DNA of 64,000 bases, taken from contig PCDI01000002.1 of NCBI GenBank assembly GCA_002778195.1, positions 3,919,234 through 3,983,233 on the forward strand, read 5' to 3'. The number at the start of each line of letters is the position of its first letter. Positions within the stretch are counted from its first letter, which is position 1. Below the pieces are notes generated by a model that was not told the origin of the DNA, did not search any database, and worked only from the letters and a program-made list of their open reading frames with translations. The stretch is from Raffaelea ambrosiae. Lineage: Eukaryota > Ascomycota > Sordariomycetes > Ophiostomatales > Ophiostomataceae. Shown in pieces: positions 1 through 11,529 of this stretch. Position numbers and translations under genes: made by a program.

Positions 1-647
1 GGTGGCAGTACTCGACGGCGCACAGCATCTGCTGGAAGAAGCGGCGGGCTTCGGGTTCGGCCATGCGGCCCTTTTTGACAATGTAGTCGAACAGCTCGCT
101 GCCGGCGTACTCGAGGACCATGATGATGTCGTTGGCATTCTTGATGACGGTGTACCTGGGAAGGGCAGCAGAGTTAGCAAGACACGAAAACACGAAACAA
201 AACAAGAGAAAATTGTCTGGAGGCGGCGCTCGGAGAGACTCACAGCTTGATGATGTGTGGGTGGCGAAGCAGCTGCAGAAACTCGATCTCGCGCTCAACA
301 CGGCCCGTCATATCGCGGCTGATGAGCTTCTTGCGGGCGATGATCTTGAGTGCGACCTTCTGGCCGGTTGATTTGTGGATGGCCAGCTTGACCTTGCCAA
401 AGGAGCCCTCGCCCAGGGTGCGGATGATGTCGTACTGGTCGAGGCGGGCGTCGGTGGACTTGATGCGGTCGGGCAGGTGGTGGGGATGCTTGGTCTTGGT
501 CTTGTCGGTCGAGCCATCGCCGTAGTCGGTGACGCTGACCTGCGGCGGCGGCGCCGTGCTGCTGGTCAGGGCGGCATGGGAGCGGCGGCTCTGCGAGCGT
601 GGAAGCGAGATGGACAGCTCCTCGTCTTCGAGCCGGCTGGGCCCCAT
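1..647 (-). CDS. snf1: SNF1/AMPK-family carbon catabolite derepressing kinase, 5' part (runs off the window)
   Basis: Catalytic alpha subunit of the SNF1/AMPK complex, a Ser/Thr kinase that relieves glucose repression and reprograms metabolism when energy is low. Two exons are visible: complement(244..647) and complement(1..155), with an 88-nt intron (GTGAGT...CAG). The gene continues past position 1. The N-terminus carries the EDEELSISLP block typical of filamentous-fungal SNF1. The kinase domain begins near residue 72, with a glycine loop G79-E-G-S-F-G84 and the VALKI lysine at about 101. Exon 2 continues through subdomains III-VI (VIKNANDIIMVLEYAG, then FFQQMLCAVEYCH). The start is the first in-frame ATG. 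It is transcribed divergently from the sorting nexin. The activation loop and regulatory C-terminus lie outside the window. Family assignment is firm. Confidence 0.93.
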
Positions 648-2179
648 GGCGGCGGCTGTCTTGTCGACGGACGGGCGGGATCGCTTTTTGGTCTTCTATC
701 GTCCCTGGCGTGGCGTGTGCGCTGATTCGGAGGAGAGATGCGGAGAACTGGGCAAGGCTGGGCTGCGAAGTTCGTGAGAAAAAGGAGAAAGTTTTTTTTT
801 CGGGCCAGTTCTGCCGTTTCTCGCACAATGCAATTGAGTTGGCTGGGGGGGGAGGCAGGCGGTTGGAGCGAATGGAGGGGAAGGCGCGACCGGTGGTCTG
901 GGAGAGGGGAAAGGACGAACTAACTAGGGTCTGGCTTTCCGACAGCTGCGATGGCCGGCGTAAATAACGGGGGCCTGCCAGCAGGCTGTGTTACCAGCTT
1001 GCGGGGAACGGCCACAGGGGGCGCACATCTGTCCAGGCCTTGCCACCCACTGAGAGTAACACTGAAGGGGCGACCTGAAGGCACGTAATACAGTGTATTA
1101 CCACAGTGTATACTGTATTGTTTACTGTTCCATACCGCCACAAACCATACGATGTACTAATAAGCATTGCACAGTAGAACGTTGCACATGGCCGCCATTT
1201 GCTGTTTGCACTACGATGTCAGGCAGAACGGCAGCTGCATGGAGACCAGACAGGCCATGTCCGTCTCGGCCGCGCAGCGCATAGCGCGCCAGGCGAGAAT
1301 TGAGTTCCGCCAGGTCGGCAGAGGCTGCATCTGCAAGAAAGCATACAAGCAAGATAAGAAGACATCTCAGAGTTGCAATAGACAACTGGACGTGCGTTGA
1401 CAGGGCGCGCCACTGAGCCAATGCGGCAAGGCGCAAGTGCTTGTTTGAACTTGCTCGTCATTGTTGCGGACACACGCAGTCGCCAGTCATTTCCTTCGCA
1501 TAGGTAAAGCGGAATTGGCCTGCTTCTGTCGAAAAAAACAAATAAGAATAAAAATAAATTTCCAAATTACACTATTATGGGGCTCGCCCAGTCAGCCGCG
1601 TGGTCCTACCGCAACGACCCCAGCTTAAGCCGTTGGAAGCCCAGGGGCCAGCGCACTAACTAGACCGGGATCCGCTGCACGGGAGAGTATGGTGTACACT
1701 GTGGCCCCTGAACGCGTTGCATGAGGAAGGAGCGACCTGGTTGCTCCTGCAGTGCCTCCTGGGCACGACAGTGTAGTGAATATCTTAGTTATTAACTAAC
1801 TAGTTATTATCTGACGTCGCTCCCTGATTGTCCTCTCCCAACAAATTTTGCCTCCATTTCACCTTTCCCCAGGGGGTTCTTCTCCAGACACTTCGAAACA
1901 CGGGCTCTGCACATCACGCCTGCTGTCCACCCTGCCCTTCACACGCCACAAGCCACTCCAGCTCTGGCAGCCTGTGTTTCTTCTTGTTTCCGCGACCGCC
2001 GACGTCCGGTCATTGCCGTCCTCTGAAACCTTGCATCACGACTGACCAGCCCAACCAACTCTGGCCTCACCTGGCCCCCATTTCGTCTGTCTGGCCTCCC
2101 TTGGACCTCTTCGAGCACCCCATACCCCTGTGCACGCGCCTGACATGACGAGCGCCGACGCACCTTCTCCTACATCGAC
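648..2179. promoter_or_regulatory. Divergent intergenic region between SNF1 and the sorting nexin
   Basis: About 1.5 kb with no credible gene; short ORFs here lack coding character. It must hold the 5' ends of both flanking genes. An A/T-rich patch lies at about 1540-1575 and another, built on repeated TTA/CTAGTTA words, at about 1785-1811. A pyrimidine-rich stretch at about 1815-1900 precedes the + strand gene. No specific operator could be assigned. Confidence 0.5.
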
Positions 2180-5100
2180 ATGGCCGAATACACAACCACA
2201 CCAGCTGGCTCGGACAGCCCTATAAGGACAGCTGGCATGCCGAGCATGCCGGACAAGCCGGACAAGCCGGAAGCCAGCGCCAGCGGGCCAACGACGTCAC
2301 CCCCGTCCATCTCGTCGACGCCCATGTCGCCGCGATCCCCAACATCGCCAACGCCGCCATCGTTGAAGACCGTGCCACCATCATCAGCACAGGACACCAG
2401 CACCCCTTCTGCTTTGGAGGGTATCACGACCAAGGTCTTTCGCTTCCTGTCCACGGCCACCCCAGAACACCTCGGTGCCGTTGGGGCCGGGCTGGCAGCC
2501 ACGACATACTTTGTGCTGGGTCGGGTTGGCCTTGTTCTGATTGGCGCATTCGGTGGCATCGTGCTCTTCGTGGCATGGGAGGCGCGCAACCCAGACATAA
2601 CACGTGCTGTCCACGGTGAAAAGGGTGCCGACACCATTGCACGCGCCATCGAGTATCGCAAGCAGGCAGCTGCCGGCAAGGGTGAGAACGAGGACGACAG
2701 CACCATCGCTGCCCCTGCAACGTTCGGCCTGGCTGCCGAGGAGCAGTCTCTCAATCATGCCTTTGACGACTTCCGCCCCGAAACGCGCCAGGCTCTGGAC
2801 AGCCTGGTTCAAGCTGTCATCCGCGACTACGTCAAATGGTGGTACGACCCAATCGTGCCGTCCGACCAGTCGTTTCCGCTGTCCTGCCGGCGCACCCTGA
2901 CTACGTTTCTCCTCTCCGTGTCGGGCCACCTCAGCCGCAAACGGCCGGCCGACGCCTTCCTCGACTTCCTGACCAACTCATCCTCGATCGTCATCGTCCT
3001 CTTCTCCGAGCTCTCGAATGCCTTTGCCGCCCATCCGCAATCGCAGCCGCAGCAGCAACAGCTCTCCGAAGCCGACCTCACCGCGGCTGCTGCTGATGCC
3101 GTCTACAACTACCTCGCCTCGAATACGGACTCGAACCTGGCGAATCTGCTCAACCAGCGTCAGCAGGCCGCCAAGTTCCAGATGGTGGCCGACGACCTGC
3201 TGAACTTCCTCGACCGCAACACCTACAACTGCGACCCAGCGCACGTCTTTTTGCGGGAGATCCTGGCCAACTCGGTGCTGGAGACGACGCTGCAGACCTG
3301 CTCCAAGCCCGAGTGGCTGAACGGCTGGATCGTCTACCTGCTCGAGGCTGGCGAGCCCGATTTCAGCCAGGCCCTCGATGCGGGCATGCAGACGCGCACC
3401 GACGCCAGCAACAGCGCGAACGCCAATGTTTATGTTGACATTGACGGGAACGTTGGCAACATTGCTCTCTCCAAGGGCCATCGCAGCTCGTTCGAGACGG
3501 AAAAGGCCCGGCGCAAGGAGTCTCTCGTCCACAAGAAGCAGCTCAGCAGAGCTGACGAAGAGATGGAAGAAGCCATGGAGGAGATGAAGCGCATGAACCA
3601 GATGATCGCCGAAGAGGAGGCCCGTCGCGTGGAAGAGGCGGCTCGCCGCGAGAAAGAAGCCAAGGCCTCATCAGAGGCCGAGGAGCGACTGGCCGGCGCT
3701 ATGCAGAGAAACGCCGATGAGCTGGAAATTCAGCCAGCCGCATCCAACCCGTCTACACCGGAAACAAGTGTTGCACAAACGACAGAGGCCAAGGAGGCTA
3801 GCGAAGCCAACGAAGCCAAGGAAGCCAAGGAAGCCAAGGAAACCAAGAAGGAAGCTGCAGGTAGCCCTGTAGCAGGCAAGACCAATGGCTATGCCGACCT
3901 TCCATCTCCCGGGACTTCAGGGAAGACGTCTTCCGAGGAGCAGTCGAGCAGTGTGGCTGCTCTTCATATGCCAGCCACACCGCAGACCTCGAACGGCGAC
4001 TCGCCGAGCCAACCATCATTTGCTGCATCGGAGGCGACCACGGCTGCCGAACCTGATACGGCCGCGAACACGACACCGGCAACATCCTCCCAATTTACCA
4101 GCTTTGACCAGCTGGTGCCTCCGGCACGGGAGGACGAAGACAACAGCGACGTGGAAAGCCAGAAGCCGCCACCACCGCCTCCTCTTACCTTGCACAACGC
4201 CAGCATCACCATCCACGACGAGCCAGTAGCGGACAAGGGCCGCCTCAAGAGCAAGCCTACGTGGGACTTCCTAATCCAGATCGAGCCCGCCACGTCGCAT
4301 TACCCGGGTTGGATGATTGTGCGGAAATTTTCCGACTTTGAAAAGCTGCACGAAGTTCTGAGGCGCATCGCCACTATTTCTGGTGCCACCGCATTTACCG
4401 AACAGCACAGCAATCTGCCAAACTGGAAGCTGCACACCCGGGGATCGCTCCGGGGCGAGCTCGAGCGGTACGTGCGCGACGCCTGTTGGTACCAGTCTCT
4501 GGCCGAGAGCGAGGGCATGAAGCGGTTCCTCGAAAAGGACACCAACAACATGCCGGCCGCAAAGAGCGGACTGCAGGCATTTGAGTCCATGGGCAAAAAC
4601 GTCCTGGGCGTGCTGTCCAACGCCAACAAGGGCGTGGCAGAGGGCGGCAAAGTAGTAGTCGGCGGTGTGACCGGCGTGTTTGGTACCCTGAGTCTGGTTG
4701 GTGCCCCAAAGAAGCACAGCAGCACAAACTCCACGAGTGCTGCCACTGCCAACGGGAACGGAACGGCAACGAGCAGCACTGCCGGGAACATTGCGAGCAG
4801 CGGCAGCAGCACCACTCTGCCCATCAGCCCAACTGGGTCTGTGCTGCAAGACGTGACAGGCTACACCAAGCGACTGTCTGTGTCGACGCTGCCCCGGGTG
4901 GACAGCAGCGGCGTCCTGTCCAGCATGGCTGGGGCCGTCGGTCGCCGATCGCGGGACAGCATGGACAGCCAGCGATCCTCTGTTGTGTCTTCGCAGCCCG
5001 GCAAGGTGCCAAACATGGAGAGACGGCCCAGCTACCAGTCCCAGGGCGTCAGTGCGGACGGCGACGTGGACCCTCCCCATGCCGTGCGCGGACGACCGGA

Positions 5101-5917
5101 CTTGTGGGACCCTATGCCAGCCAGCAACCAGAACAGCCGCCAAAACAGCCGGGCCTCGTCCCTCGCGAGACACCCACGCTCGCCGTCGTCTGTCAGCCTG
5201 AGCGGCACCCGGCTGCCCCCTCGACTCTCCAGCGAACTGACGGACCACCACTTTGCGGCATCGCCGGCGAGCTCGCCCGTGCGGTCGTCTGCCAACAGCA
5301 TGGTCGGCGGGAGCAAGGACAAGAAGCCGTCCTCGCAGCCTGCACCGTCCGCGCAGACGACACCACAATCGTCCTCCCAGCAGACCAAGAAGGTGCCCAT
5401 GTCGGGCACCCGGCAGTACAGCAACATGTCTGAGGGCGAGACCCGCGTGGCGGTGGAGCTGCTGTTTGCCGTGATCAACGAGCTGTATACGCTGTCATCG
5501 GCGTGGAACATCCGGCGGACGCTACTGGCGGCGGCCAAGTCTTTCCTCCTGCGGCCGGGCAACCCGTCGCTGGTGTCGATCCAGAGTCTGCTGCAGTCGT
5601 CTGTGCTGGATGCCAACACGTCCGACGCGGGCCTGGCGTCGCACCTGCGCAAGTTGCGGGAGAACTCGCTGCCCACCGAGGAAGAGCTGGCGGCATGGCC
5701 GGCGGAGATGACAGCCGAGGAGAAGGAGAAGCTGCGGGTGAAGGCGCGGAAGCTTCTGATCCAGAGCGGTGTGCCGGCGGCACTCATGGGCGTGATGGGC
5801 CAGACGGCGACTGCGGACGCGATGGGACGTCTCTTTGACTGCCTGCAGATCGAGGAGGTGGCACGGGGACTGGTCTTTGGATTGATGCTGCAGGCTGCTC
5901 GGGTGGTGACGCACTGA
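2180..5917 (+). CDS. PXA-PX-Nexin_C sorting nexin (SNX13/14/19/Mdm1-like), membrane anchored
   Basis: Predicted 1245-residue intronless protein. A Ser/Pro/Thr-rich N-terminus is followed by a hydrophobic hairpin or pair of membrane segments at about residues 97-132. A PXA domain spans about 190-390 (WWYDPIV motif near 214), then a charged coiled coil at about 450-510 containing an EAKEAKEAKE repeat. A PX phosphoinositide-binding domain lies at about 672-790 (KFSDFEKLHEVL), followed by a long low-complexity linker and a Nexin_C domain at about 1085-1240. No RGS domain is evident between PXA and PX, so the layout resembles SNX19 more than the RGS-bearing Mdm1/SNX13/14. Proteins of this class tether ER to vacuole, endosome or lipid droplet and handle lipids; that role is inferred from family. 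The ATG at 2180 is the first in frame and follows a plausible leader. Confidence 0.88.
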   Translation: MAEYTTTPAGSDSPIRTAGMPSMPDKPDKPEASASGPTTSPPSISSTPMSPRSPTSPTPPSLKTVPPSSAQDTSTPSALEGITTKVFRFLSTATPEHLGAVGAGLAATTYFVLGRVGLVLIGAFGGIVLFVAWEARNPDITRAVHGEKGADTIARAIEYRKQAAAGKGENEDDSTIAAPATFGLAAEEQSLNHAFDDFRPETRQALDSLVQAVIRDYVKWWYDPIVPSDQSFPLSCRRTLTTFLLSVSGHLSRKRPADAFLDFLTNSSSIVIVLFSELSNAFAAHPQSQPQQQQLSEADLTAAAADAVYNYLASNTDSNLANLLNQRQQAAKFQMVADDLLNFLDRNTYNCDPAHVFLREILANSVLETTLQTCSKPEWLNGWIVYLLEAGEPDFSQALDAGMQTRTDASNSANANVYVDIDGNVGNIALSKGHRSSFETEKARRKESLVHKKQLSRADEEMEEAMEEMKRMNQMIAEEEARRVEEAARREKEAKASSEAEERLAGAMQRNADELEIQPAASNPSTPETSVAQTTEAKEASEANEAKEAKEAKETKKEAAGSPVAGKTNGYADLPSPGTSGKTSSEEQSSSVAALHMPATPQTSNGDSPSQPSFAASEATTAAEPDTAANTTPATSSQFTSFDQLVPPAREDEDNSDVESQKPPPPPPLTLHNASITIHDEPVADKGRLKSKPTWDFLIQIEPATSHYPGWMIVRKFSDFEKLHEVLRRIATISGATAFTEQHSNLPNWKLHTRGSLRGELERYVRDACWYQSLAESEGMKRFLEKDTNNMPAAKSGLQAFESMGKNVLGVLSNANKGVAEGGKVVVGGVTGVFGTLSLVGAPKKHSSTNSTSAATANGNGTATSSTAGNIASSGSSTTLPISPTGSVLQDVTGYTKRLSVSTLPRVDSSGVLSSMAGAVGRRSRDSMDSQRSSVVSSQPGKVPNMERRPSYQSQGVSADGDVDPPHAVRGRPDLWDPMPASNQNSRQNSRASSLARHPRSPSSVSLSGTRLPPRLSSELTDHHFAASPASSPVRSSANSMVGGSKDKKPSSQPAPSAQTTPQSSSQQTKKVPMSGTRQYSNMSEGETRVAVELLFAVINELYTLSSAWNIRRTLLAAAKSFLLRPGNPSLVSIQSLLQSSVLDANTSDAGLASHLRKLRENSLPTEEELAAWPAEMTAEEKEKLRVKARKLLIQSGVPAALMGVMGQTATADAMGRLFDCLQIEEVARGLVFGLMLQAARVVTH

Positions 5918-6445
5918 GGAAAGGAACCCCCCATTTGTTTTCTCTTTTTTCTTCCATGATTTTTCGTTATATCTGTGGCATTTTGGGATACGCATGAGCA
6001 TATGTCTTTTCTTGAGCACGCCCGTGAGACAACACGCTGGACAAACAAACGAGAACAATACCACGCGGATGGGAGGCATTGGGTGGATTTGGGGTTACAA
6101 ACCACCGGGTGGCGTTTTCAATTTTCGATAGAGGAGGAGGATGGTGTCAGAAAGGGGGGGACGACAAGCAGAGCCGCCATGACAGGCCAGGAAGGCGGCT
6201 GCATTGTACGATTTTGAAAAAGGCACGGGACAGGCCCCGTATGTACAAAACAACAACATTATATAGCATTTGTAATAACTACTTCTTTCTCCCTGCATAG
6301 AATATACTTTTTTTGTCGTTATGAAGGTGCTTACAGCCAATGTATCTCTACCACTCCCGTGAACATCGTACTACATTCTTGCTGACAGGATTGTGCCATG
6401 CATACCCATGTCGTCCCGTTGTCCCTTGATGACAATGCTTTTTTT
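5918..6445. other. Convergent 3' intergenic region
   Basis: Shared downstream region of the sorting nexin (+) and the FAD oxidoreductase (-). It is A/T-richer than the flanking coding DNA, with T-rich tracts at about 5935-5970 and 6300-6320 that fit 3' UTR and polyadenylation regions. No gene seen. Confidence 0.5.
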
Positions 6446-8376
6446 CTATTTGCCCATCTTGGCGGCCAGCGCCTCCATCTCTGCCACGGCCTCTGCGAAC
6501 TCGGCCGCCGTCCCGCCGGCGTGTGCTTCCTTGACCTCGGCATTGTTCGCCCGCACGCGCCGCACACGCGCCGCCGTGATCCGGTAGCTCTCTGGGAGCT
6601 GGGAAATGGCCGAGACCGCCGCCGAGTCGGGCGCAAAGGCGCCGGCCGAGCCAGCGGGCAGGCCCTCGGGCCGCGCCAGGTCGCGGCGGATCAGGTGCGC
6701 CACCGCGACGGCGCTGAGGGTGGCATTGGGCATCCCGTGGCCGGTGTAGCCGGCACAGACGTAGAGCCCCGGCGCGGCCGCATCGCTGTTGTCGTCGTCG
6801 CCCTCTCCGGCCCCCGGCGCCAGGAGGGCCGGCACCTCGCCGACCCAGGGGCGGCTGTCGCGCGAGAAGCCCATGACGCCGGTCCACTCATAGTCGGCTT
6901 GGAGCTCGGCCTTTTTGTCGGTCGTTGTGGTCGTTGTCGTCGTCGTCGTCGATTTGCGCTCCTGCCCCACGTCCAGCACTGGCACCAGCCTTTGCCGCAG
7001 ATAGGTCGCCACAGCCGGCTCCACGTCGTCGTCGCGCCACTCGTTGATGCCGGCTTCGGCCGCACGCTGTCGACCACCTCCCAGGATGAGATGGCCCCCA
7101 GGAGAGGGCGCGGAAGAGGACGCGGAAGAGGAGGAGGAGGTGGTGGTGGAGGGGGCAAACGGCCGCTGCACGAGATATTCGTCGCTGTCTACGTTGTTGA
7201 AGCTGGGGTCCTGGCCAAAGAAGACATAGCTGGAGGGGAGGAGGCGGGAGGAATCAGCGGAAGACGACGCAGAGGCAGCAGCAGCAGCAGCAGCGGCAGC
7301 AGCAGCTTCTTCGGCCTTGGGCGGCACCAGCGCGGCGACCTGGCCCCGGACCGGCACGATCAGATCCGCCATGGCCGGCAGCAGGTGCGACGTGTACCCG
7401 TTGGTGGCCAGCAGGACCGTCTTGGCGGCCACCACGCCGCGGTCCGTGTGGACGGCCCAGGGGTAGGCCGGGTCGGCGGCGCTTTGTTGGGGCAGCAGCT
7501 TGAGGACCGGCGTGGTGGTCTGGAGGTTGAATTCGCTGGACGGGTGCGTCTGCACGAGCCGCTCGAGCAGCCAGGCGACCAGCTTGTAGGGCCACACGGA
7601 GGCGGCATGGGTCTGGACGACGGCGCCGACGGTGGTGGCCGGGTTCAGCCGCAGGTCGGCCTTTTGCGCGTCGTCGCCGACGAGGCGGACGAGCTCGCCG
7701 AGATCGGGGGCGACGCGCCGCAGGGCGGCCACGAGGCGGCGGGCCTGGCCGAAGAGAGCCGCGTCGAGGTATGCGTGGACGCCGCCGCGGGGGAGGGTGC
7801 GCCAGTCGCAGGGGACCTTGTGGTGCTCGATGAGGTCGCGCAGGAAGCGGAACGTGGCGAGCTCAAAGGCGACAATGTCGGGGGGTGCCTCGTAGACGCC
7901 CGGCTGGCAGTGGCCGCCGTTCTGGGAGGGTGCGTTAGAGAGAGAGAAAAAACAAGGAGGAAAACGAGAGAAAGAAGAGAAAGGAGAGAAAGGGGAGGGA
8001 GAGGTAGTGGAGTGTCTGCGCGCTAGAGTGAACGGAAGAGGGCGGAAGGGGAGAACAGAGAAGAACGCACCCTGCCGGTGGCACCGAAACAGGCTTCCCG
8101 AGCCTCGAGCATGACAACCGAGACGCCCTCGGAGACGAGCGCATCGGCGGCAAAGGCGCCCGTGATGCCGCTGCCGACAATGACCACGTCGGCCGTGGCC
8201 GGCAGGTCGGGCGTAGAGCGGAGGCCATAGAGAACCTTGGACGGCTCCTGGAGCCAGTACGGCGACGAGGGCGAGGCGCTCGGCAGGCCCGAGGGAGTGG
8301 AAGAGCTCGACGACGAGTCGGTGCCGGGGGCATCGTACGCCGGATCCCGGCCGGGTACGGCTTCGCGGATGGTCAT
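6446..8376 (-). CDS. FAD-dependent oxidoreductase, DAO (glycine/D-amino-acid oxidase) superfamily
   Basis: Two exons, complement(8071..8376) and complement(6446..7921), joined over a 149-nt intron (GTGCGT...CCCAG), give 593 residues. The dinucleotide-binding fold starts at residue 63: VVIVGSGITGAFAA with glycines 68/70/73 and an acidic residue (E91) ending the second strand. The joined exons restore ACFGATGR-NGGHCQPG, the flavin-proximal motif of this superfamily; the C-terminus has the GYTGHGMPNA block that closes over FAD. Members oxidise amines, amino acids or related C-N bonds, but the substrate cannot be read from sequence. Two simple-repeat insertions lengthen the protein: an alanine run of about ten residues near 7260-7310 and a threonine run near 6925-6955. 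Homologues without these runs should be shorter. No targeting signal is evident. Confidence 0.85.
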
Positions 8377-9214
8377 AGCTGTGGATGGGTAGGCAAAGGA
8401 AGAAGCGTGTTGGTGTTGGTGACGGTGGTGACTGCAGAGGATAGGACGAGGACAACACCCCCCCCCCGACTTGGAAGAGACAATACGAGACGCGCCCTAA
8501 ATAAGACCAATCCAGCAAGAATTGGCTCACAGACCTCTCTCTAACCTATGCGGCCATGTGCTGTTCGCGGGCTGGCCCAGATAGGAATCGGCAGCCGAGT
8601 GAGGTTTGACTGTCAGTATTGTATAAGAAGAGCCGCCAGATAACACCATCAAGGTGGGGTTGGTAGATCCGATCCGCTCTCTGCTACTCCACACTCGGGG
8701 GGCCGAATCCTCGACACACACTGTCTACGAGTACAGCAGACAGCCGTGTATGTGCATTGTTCCCTGTGCATGGCTTCTTCTTTATGAGGCTTCTTGTATT
8801 GTCCTTGGCTTCTACCTCCACAGTTCTACATGCCAGTTTTTACTCCGCCGCCGTTGTGCCCGAATACAAACAAAGGTTCTTTATACGCTCAACCGCAAGA
8901 AAATTCCACTTTTTGTATGCAGCATGCTCGGGTTCCCACACACACCGGAAAAAAAGAAATAACAAGTCGGCCTCTCCCGGGTGCTCCGTTGCTGTTGCCG
9001 CTATCCGGAAAGGGACGTTCGAGGCAGTGGCTCTAGGTCTCCTCTGCCGGCATCGGCATATCCCAAGAGTTGCTCTGAAACAACTACAGGACAAAAGAAA
9101 GCAAGGCAGCCTTGGAGAGCCCAACACACGATTCGGAATAAGTCACCGACATGGCAGCAAAAGACGTAAAAAGAAAAAAAAGACACAGAAAAGGAGTGGA
9201 AACGAATCCCCCGC
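8377..9214. promoter_or_regulatory. Promoter of the FAD oxidoreductase and 3' region of eIF2-beta
   Basis: No gene recognised. A run of ten C residues sits at about 8458-8467, some 85 bases upstream of the oxidoreductase ATG. The remainder is unremarkable apart from an A-rich tract near 9165-9195, close to the eIF2-beta stop. Confidence 0.45.
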
Positions 9215-10763
9215 TCACTGCATCTTCTTTCTCTTTCCGACCTGGGCCGAGAAACCGGTCTTGATGGCCGTGACGGACCGCCTGGAACCGCACGAGTTGC
9301 AACTGGGAGGCGTCAGTAGGAGAATAATAAAAAAAGAACAGCGAGGAAGATGGCAAAGCGGCGGGAAAAGGGCGACAGAAGACATACGTGATAAAGTACA
9401 GACGGTTCTCGCCCTTGCTGAGCTCTGTGTCGGGAGACTTGCACGTTTTGCAGACAACATATTCGACTGTGGGTGGTTAGTTGAGCTTGTTTCCCCCCCG
9501 TAGGTCTTTTTTTTTGGCAAAGATCTTGACAACTGTCAAAAGACTTACTAATATATTTCCGCAACACGTTCTCGATCTGCTTCTGCTGGAAACGACCGCG
9601 AATGACCAGCCGCCGGCTGCCGTCGACGGAACCCGTGGTACCCAGCTCGGCCAGCAGGTACAGCGTGATGTGGTCCTCGGTACGCTTCATGCGCTTGGCC
9701 ACCTCGGTGATGTTGGCAAAGATGGTCTTCTTGTTGCCTTCGCGCATGCACTGCGGCGGCGGGATCTTGTATGAGCGCGAGCCGCTGGTGGCATGGTCCG
9801 GGTTCTTGAGCTCGAGCACGTGGTAGAAGCGGTTGAGCAGCAGCCGGAACGGCACCGTCGGCGTCTCGTCGTGCTCCCAAATGCCCGTGCCCAGCTCCAT
9901 GTCGCCCTCGACGACCTCGGCCGACGCATCTTCGTCGCGCTTCTCCACCGCCTTGAGCTTCTCGGCGAAGTCGTCGTCACCGCCGGTCGCAGCCTTGGCC
10001 TTCTTCTTCTTCTTCTTCTTCAGGCTGAGGTCGAGCCCGCCGTCCTCGCCTGCCGCCGCGTCGTCGCCGGCCTCGCCGTCGGCCTTCTTCTTGGTCGACT
10101 TCTTCTTCTTCTTCTTGAGCAGGCTCACGTCGAGGCCATCGCCGCCTTCGACGGCGGCCTCAGGAAGCGGGACCGCGCCATCGCCGTTGGCGGCGGCCGC
10201 GTCGTCGGTGAAGGACTCCAGGGCGGCAGAGAGTGGCGGCGTGCGCGGGCTGTGGGACACGGCGGTGTCCTTTGTGTCGTCGAGTGTCTCGGTGGATGGC
10301 ATACTGACGTGCCCGTCGGCGTCGATCACGAGGGCTTCTTCGGTGAAGGCGACAGACTTTCGCGCTTTGCGCTCGGGAACCTGGAAAACGGAGGTGGATT
10401 TGTGTCAAAAAAAGAGGAACGGTTGTAGTGCAGTAACACAGGCTGCTGAAGCCGAAAATAGGGGGTCGCAAAATGGTTGATGGCGCTCAATGGTCCCTCG
10501 CTATGACTCTTCTTCAATGGCAACGCACGAGAGTCCGATTTTTGCCTGTTCCAATTTTTATTTTTAAAACAGGAAACCCTGGCCTGTGGCGGGGTTAAGG
10601 CCAACCAACGGGGCGGCGGGATGGATGACTCAGGTGGGTTTCAGTGCGTGGACGGTGTGCATAGCGAGAGCCAGGCGAACAAGAGAGTGGGACGCAGGCC
10701 GGTAGAAGATGCAGCATAACAAAGGAAGCCAAAGCGCAGGGTACTTACTACGTCTGTTGCCAT
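9215..10763 (-). CDS. Translation initiation factor eIF2 subunit beta
   Basis: Beta subunit of eIF2, the GTPase that delivers initiator Met-tRNA to the 40S ribosome. Four exons: complement(10749..10763), (9549..10380), (9388..9466) and (9215..9302), total 337 residues. Exon 1 codes only MATDV; exon 2 opens with VPERKARKSVAF, the conserved fungal N-terminus. Two lysine blocks (near 10090-10120 and 10000-10025) correspond to the K-boxes that bind eIF5/eIF2B; the family usually has three. The core domain (FYHVLELKNPDH) leads to a C2-C2 zinc finger assembled across three exons: CKTC in exon 3, CNSC in exon 4. Splice phases all close. The first intron is long (368 nt). The start ATG at 10763 is chosen because exon 2 alone has no suitable ATG. 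Divergent from the Mim2-like gene. Confidence 0.95.
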
Positions 10764-11468
10764 GTTTGCGGGCAAATGAGATCTGGTGGCTTTTTGTTTT
10801 TTTTTTTGTCTTTTTTTTGACGTTCTTTGACTGCGAAAGTTGATTTATGATTCCTCTGAAATCTGTCGAATGGATTCTGCGGGGCTGTACGGGCGTAAGA
10901 TGCTCGACAAACAAGAAAGCGTACAAGAGACTGCAGAGAGCTCGCTGGGGCTTTGTGACAGAATAGCAAAGAAGCTGGATCCGTTGGGGGGAGAGGCAGT
11001 GAAAGAGGCGCAAGACAGCTGGTCAGATATGTGTTGCCGGCCGTTGGTTCGTCTAGAGGCCTAAAAGAGATGTTGGGCGACCGCTGCAGGATTTGCCTTT
11101 CAGACACTACCGGGATTTTGCAAGACGATGTCTGAAACCTCGCGGTTTTTGTTTGCGTCGCTGTCGCTTTTGCTCGTTCGTCTGGGCAGAAGACGATATG
11201 AAAGGGACAGAACAGGACAGCCGTTCTTTGCACGCGATAGAGGGGGGAAATGGCTGGCGATGTCGAGAGACAGCGCTCGTGAGTCGATCTCCCCACTAGG
11301 TCACCTGATGCTGATCTGGACCAATCAAAGGTACAACCTAGCACAGGGATCCACCGCGCCAGACGAGCTGTTTCCGGGCGGCCACTGCCGATGGTCCAGC
11401 TGAGCTTCGCCTGAACTGAAGCCCCTCCCCTTTGGCCGTTCGACCTATTGCAGACGCCTTTCTCTCTC

Positions 11469-11516
<48 letters not shown>

Positions 11517-11529
11517 GAGTACCAATACA
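10764..11529. promoter_or_regulatory. Divergent promoter region, eIF2-beta / Mim2-like
   Basis: No gene recognised. It includes T-rich tracts at 10795-10820 just upstream of the eIF2-beta ATG and, at the other end, a CGA trinucleotide array listed separately. Both flanking genes serve basic functions, so a constitutive bidirectional promoter is plausible (inference). Confidence 0.45.
11472..11515 (+). repeat. (CGA)n microsatellite in the 5' leader of the Mim2-like gene
   Basis: An almost perfect CGA array of about 14 units ends about 15 bases before the ATG at 11530, so it should be transcribed into the 5' UTR. Length variation between strains is expected for such arrays. Confidence 0.9.

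Noticed and set aside
1740..1770. Similarity of tgcagtgcctcctgggcac to tgcactgcctcccgggcat near 32105-32130
   Set aside because: The match is about 20 bases with no repeat ends, target duplication or further copies seen, so no mobile element is claimed.
6398..8026. 542-codon + strand frame opposite the FAD oxidoreductase
   Set aside because: Gly/Arg-rich shadow; the minus strand carries the flavoprotein motifs.
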